A DNA stretch of 8,704 bases from Candidatus Avoscillospira stercoripullorum. Its GTDB lineage: Bacteria > Bacillota > Clostridia > Oscillospirales > Oscillospiraceae. How positions within the stretch are numbered: the stretch's first letter is position 1; every line of letters begins with the position of its first letter. A model generated the notes under the pieces. That model was not told the DNA's origin, made no database searches, and saw only the letters and a program-made list of their open reading frames with translations. A program made the position numbers and the translations under genes. The stretch covers positions 1-8,704 of the forward strand of contig DVGD01000047.1 in assembly GCA_018712905.1 (NCBI GenBank), in the 5' to 3' direction. This document shows, piece after piece, positions 6,440 through 8,704 of the stretch.

Positions 6440-6467
6440 AAAAACCCCTGCGGCGTTTACCGCAGGG
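6440..6467 (-). terminator. Intrinsic terminator of the amino acid ABC transporter operon
   Basis: On the minus strand a perfect 8-bp stem CCCTGCGG/CCGCAGGG (6460-6467 with 6446-6453) with a 6-base loop is followed by G and then TTTTT (6444-6440). It begins 13 bases after the stop codon of the ATPase gene. The U-run is short but the stem is GC-rich. It separates this operon from the downstream nucleoside promoter. Confidence 0.88.
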
Positions 6468-6480
6468 ATTCCGATCCAAT

Positions 6481-7203
6481 TTACAATACCTTGCTCAGGA
6501 AATCCTGGAGGCGGGGGTTTTGGGGGTTCTCAAACACCGCTTTGGGCTCGCCCTCTTCGAGGATGTGTCCCTGATCCATGAACAGCACCCGGCTGCCCAC
6601 TTCCCGGGCAAAGCCCATCTCGTGGGTGACCACCACCATGGTCATGCCCTCGTGGGCAAGCTCCTTCATGACGTCCAGCACCTCGCCCACCATCTCGGGA
6701 TCCAAGGCCGAGGTGGGCTCATCAAAGAGCATGAGCTTGGGCTTCATGGCCAACGCCCGGACGATGGCGATGCGCTGCTTCTGGCCGCCGGAGAGCTGCG
6801 CCGGGTAGGACTCGGCGCGGTCGGCCAGACCCACCCGCTTTAAGAGGCGCATGGCCTCCTCGTCGGCCTCGGCCTGGGTCATGCGCTTGGTGCGCACCGG
6901 CGCCAGGGTGATGTTCTTGCGGATGGTCATGTTGGGGAAGAGGTTAAAGTGCTGGAACACCATGCCCATCTGCCGCCGGATGCCGTTGATGTCCACCTTG
7001 GGATTGGTGATCTCGGTGCCCTCGAAGGTGATGGTGCCGGCCGTGGGAGTCTCCAGCAGGTTGAGGCACCGAAGGAACGTGGATTTGCCCGAGCCGGAGG
7101 GGCCGATGATGACCACCTTTTCGCCGGGATGGATGTGCTGGTCGATGTTGTCCAGCACCAGGTTGTCCCCAAAGGATTTGCAAAGTCCCTTAACGTCGAT
7201 CAC
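6481..7203 (-). CDS. Polar amino acid ABC transporter ATPase (GlnQ-type)
   Basis: ATP-hydrolysing subunit of a polar amino acid importer (GlnQ/HisP/ArtP family), acting as a dimer on the cytoplasmic side of the permease. It has 240 residues, the family norm. Motifs are Walker A GPSGSGKST (34-42), Q-loop Gln84 in VFQHFNLFPNMT, signature LSGGQKQR (137-144), Walker B LMLFDEP (157-163), D-loop SALDPE, and H-loop His194 in VVTHEMGFA. All catalytic residues are present. The start is GTG at 7203, with AAAGGAGG 10 bases upstream and no nearby in-frame ATG. The gene overlaps the permease by 14 bases. The small departure from the usual QQQR and AIARAL wording (QKQR, AIVRAL) is conservative. Substrate cannot be told from the ATPase; glutamine, cystine, arginine and others are all possible. 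Confidence 0.95.
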   Translation of the reverse strand: MIDVKGLCKSFGDNLVLDNIDQHIHPGEKVVIIGPSGSGKSTFLRCLNLLETPTAGTITFEGTEITNPKVDINGIRRQMGMVFQHFNLFPNMTIRKNITLAPVRTKRMTQAEADEEAMRLLKRVGLADRAESYPAQLSGGQKQRIAIVRALAMKPKLMLFDEPTSALDPEMVGEVLDVMKELAHEGMTMVVVTHEMGFAREVGSRVLFMDQGHILEEGEPKAVFENPQNPRLQDFLSKVL

Positions 7204-7963
7204 TCTGCCTTAGCCTCCTTTCCAGTTTGCCCTGGAGCCAGGTGAAGATCATCACCAGCACCAGATAGATGCAGGCCGTGCCCACCAGGGGGAACATCTG
7301 CTCGTAGTTGCGGTCGGCAATGGCGCGGGCGAAGTAGAGCACCTCTTTGCCGCCGATGACGCTGATGAGGGAGGTGTCCTTCAAAAGGATGATGAACTCA
7401 TTGCCCAGCGCCGGCAAAATGGCCTTGAAGGCCTGGGGGATGACGATAAAGCGCATGGTGTCGGCATAGCCAAGACCCAGCGAGCGGCCTGCCTCGGCCT
7501 GGCCGGGATCCAACGACATGAGGCCGCCGCGGATGATCTCGGCCACATAGGCGCCGGAGTTGATGCCCAGCGTCAGCGTGCCCACCAGGGTGAACTGCCG
7601 GCTGGACTTGAAGATGACAAAGCTCATAATCAGGAGCTGTACCATCATGGGGGTGCCGCGGATGATGGTCACATAGACCTTGCAGATAAAATTGACAATG
7701 CCCAGGAAGAAATTCTTCTGTCCCAGCCGCTGCTGATCGTGGGCCGTGCGGATCACCGCCACCACAATGCCCAGCAAAATGCCCAAGAGCAGCGCCATGG
7801 CCGTGACCATCAGCGTGACGCCCACGCCCTCCAGATACTGCTGCCAGCGGTTGCCTTCGATAAATGCCTGATAGAACTTGACGAATGCCGTCTGCCACGC
7901 GGGCAGCGCTTCACCGGCCTTCATCATTTCCTTCCAGATGGTATAGTTCTGTACCAGATCCAT
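7190..7963 (-). CDS. Polar amino acid ABC transporter permease (HisM/GlnP family)
   Basis: Membrane subunit of the amino acid importer. From the ATG at 7963 it has 257 residues. An amphipathic N-terminal stretch of about 45 residues precedes the first membrane segment (about 47-71, GVTLMVTAMALLLGILLGIV). Further segments lie near 88-118, 125-145, 180-200 and 230-250. The family marker RGTP is at 102-105. The EAA loop that docks the ATPase starts near residue 155 (GQAEAGRSLGLGYADTM) and ends in IVIPQAFKAILPALGNEF. LLKDTSLISVIG follows, as is usual in this family. The start is chosen because AAAGGGG lies 6 bases upstream. The in-frame ATG at 7990 follows a hairpin with no ribosome site, and the ATG at 7969 directly abuts AAAGGGG. 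Only this one permease is encoded here, so the transporter is probably a permease homodimer. Confidence 0.94.
   Translation of the reverse strand: MDLVQNYTIWKEMMKAGEALPAWQTAFVKFYQAFIEGNRWQQYLEGVGVTLMVTAMALLLGILLGIVVAVIRTAHDQQRLGQKNFFLGIVNFICKVYVTIIRGTPMMVQLLIMSFVIFKSSRQFTLVGTLTLGINSGAYVAEIIRGGLMSLDPGQAEAGRSLGLGYADTMRFIVIPQAFKAILPALGNEFIILLKDTSLISVIGGKEVLYFARAIADRNYEQMFPLVGTACIYLVLVMIFTWLQGKLERRLRQSDRR
7214..7221 (-). promoter_or_regulatory. Ribosome binding site for the GTG-started ATPase gene
   Basis: AAAGGAGG on the minus strand, 10 bases upstream of the GTG at 7203 and inside the 3' end of the permease gene. It supports the GTG as the true start in the absence of an ATG. Confidence 0.75.
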
Positions 7964-7969
7964 GGCCAT

Positions 7970-7976
7970 CCCCTTT
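7970..7976 (-). promoter_or_regulatory. Ribosome binding site of the amino acid permease (decides start)
   Basis: AAAGGGG on the minus strand, 6 bases before the ATG at 7963. The two other in-frame ATGs, at 7969 (no spacing) and 7990 (upstream of the site), are therefore less likely. Confidence 0.65.
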
Positions 7977-7991
7977 CTTTCTCTCAACATG

Positions 7992-8024
7992 CCGAAAAAG
8001 GCGGCAGTTTGCCGCCCTTTTCGG
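7992..8024 (-). other. Intergenic hairpin between binding-protein and permease genes (attenuator or mRNA stabiliser)
   Basis: A 15-bp stem (7992-8006 with 8010-8024) with a 3-base loop, starting 11 bases after the binding-protein stop. On the minus-strand RNA every position pairs, with one G-U at 7999/8017; on the plus strand that position would be an A-C mismatch. The distal arm carries a five-T run inside the stem, not after it, so it is a weak terminator at most. Such hairpins between binding-protein and permease genes commonly let the binding protein be made in excess, by partial termination or by blocking 3' decay. That role is inferred here. Confidence 0.7.
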
Positions 8025-8035
8025 ACTACACGGAA

Positions 8036-8704
8036 TTATTCCGCGGTGATGTAGGTGTCGATGATGCTCTGGACGGTGCCGTCGGCAATGAGCTCGTCCA
8101 GGGCGCCGTTGATGGCGTCCAGAAGCGCGGTGTTGCCCTTGGCCACGCCGATGGCATAGTCCTCGGTGACCCACTCAGTGTCCAGGATCTTGAGGCCGGG
8201 GTTCTCAGCCACGAAGGTCTGGGCGGGGGCGTTGTCGATGATGACGCAGTCCACCTGGCCGTTCTTCAGCGCCTGGACAGCGGACAGGCCGTTGTCAAAG
8301 CCGATGACAGCGTCCTCGCCGTAGCCGCCGTTCTCGGGGGAGTCGGAGGCGTAGGTGAAGCCGGTGGTGCCCTTCTGGGTGCCGATGAGCTTGCCCTCGA
8401 TGTCATCCAGGGTGGTGATGGGGGAATCCTCGGTGACGATGACCACCTGCACGCCGGTGGCGTAGGATTCGGAGAAGTCCATCACAGCCAGGCGGTCTTC
8501 ATTGACGGTGACGCCAGCCATGACCATGTCGCTCTTACCGGACTGGGCAGCCTCCAGGGCAGCGGTGAAGTCCATGTCGTCCACCACCAGCTCGAGACCC
8601 AGCTTCTGGGCGATGGCATAGGCGATTTCCACGTCGATGCCCTCGTAGCCGGTGCCCTGGAAGCCCTCGCCGTCGGCCACCATCTCATAGGGAGGGAAGG
8701 CGGC
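8036..8704 (-). CDS. Amino acid ABC transporter substrate-binding protein, family 3 (N-terminus outside window)
   Basis: Extracellular, normally lipid-anchored receptor that delivers a polar amino acid to the permease. The last 222 residues are visible, and the reading frame stays open to the window edge, so the signal peptide and lipobox cysteine are not seen. The visible part begins at AAFPPYEMV, the usual start of the mature fold. GYEGIDVEIAYAIAQKLG and DFTAALEAAQSGKSDMVMAG follow. Arg71 of the visible part, in VTVNEDR, is the residue expected to hold the substrate carboxylate. GTQKGTTGFTYA marks the second lobe, and VDCVIIDNAPA carries the acidic residue expected to bind the amino group. 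It ends in a short helix, IIDTYITAE. It precedes the permease and ATPase genes with a hairpin between. The exact amino acid bound cannot be assigned. Confidence 0.94.
   Translation of the reverse strand, partial: AAFPPYEMVADGEGFQGTGYEGIDVEIAYAIAQKLGLELVVDDMDFTAALEAAQSGKSDMVMAGVTVNEDRLAVMDFSESYATGVQVVIVTEDSPITTLDDIEGKLIGTQKGTTGFTYASDSPENGGYGEDAVIGFDNGLSAVQALKNGQVDCVIIDNAPAQTFVAENPGLKILDTEWVTEDYAIGVAKGNTALLDAINGALDELIADGTVQSIIDTYITAE

Noticed and set aside
6285..6843. Short open frames in and next to the intergenic repeat (6285-6479 minus, 6327-6581 and 6427-6843 plus)
   Set aside because: They run through hairpins of the repeat, through the terminator, or antisense to the amino acid ATPase gene. 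None has a good ribosome site or family motif.
7964..7990. Upstream in-frame ATG (7990) as start of the amino acid permease
   Set aside because: It directly follows the intergenic hairpin and has no Shine-Dalgarno sequence. The ATG at 7963 has AAAGGGG at 6 bases.

Overview
The window is a GC-rich stretch of ordinary bacterial chromosome. It most likely comes from a Gram-positive anaerobe of the class Clostridia, perhaps an Oscillospirales-type gut lineage. This rests on strong AGGAGG ribosome sites, YufOPQ/NupOPQ-type nucleoside transporter genes, a Firmicute-style Pdp, tight operons with short overlaps, and a TAGGGGCG-type palindromic intergenic repeat. The taxonomic call is inference; no marker gene settles it.

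Layout from left to right: (1) the 3' end of aspS (+). (2) A near-perfect hairpin with A and T tracts on both sides, serving as a shared terminator for two convergent operons. (3) A five-gene minus-strand operon running from about 6182 down to 565: ABC ATPase (NupO type), permease (NupP type), permease (NupQ type), pyrimidine-nucleoside phosphorylase (pdp) and uridine kinase (udk). A good sigma-A promoter lies at 6189-6217. (4) A 336-base gap without a gene (6145-6480). It holds the operon leader and promoter, a 132-bp composite inverted-repeat element and the terminator of the next operon. (5) A second minus-strand operon for a polar amino acid ABC importer: substrate-binding protein (cut by the window edge), an intergenic hairpin, permease, ATPase, terminator.

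The nucleoside operon reads as one pathway. NupOPQ brings nucleosides across the membrane. Pdp splits pyrimidine nucleosides into base and (deoxy)ribose-1-phosphate for carbon and base recovery. Udk instead phosphorylates uridine or cytidine directly to UMP or CMP. The substrate-binding lipoprotein that this transporter family needs is not encoded next to it and must lie elsewhere if the transporter works.

I found no sign of a defence system, mobile gene cargo, CRISPR array or unknown multi-gene system. The most interesting non-coding item is the composite palindromic element at 6269-6400, in which two inverted copies of one hairpin differ by compensating base changes.
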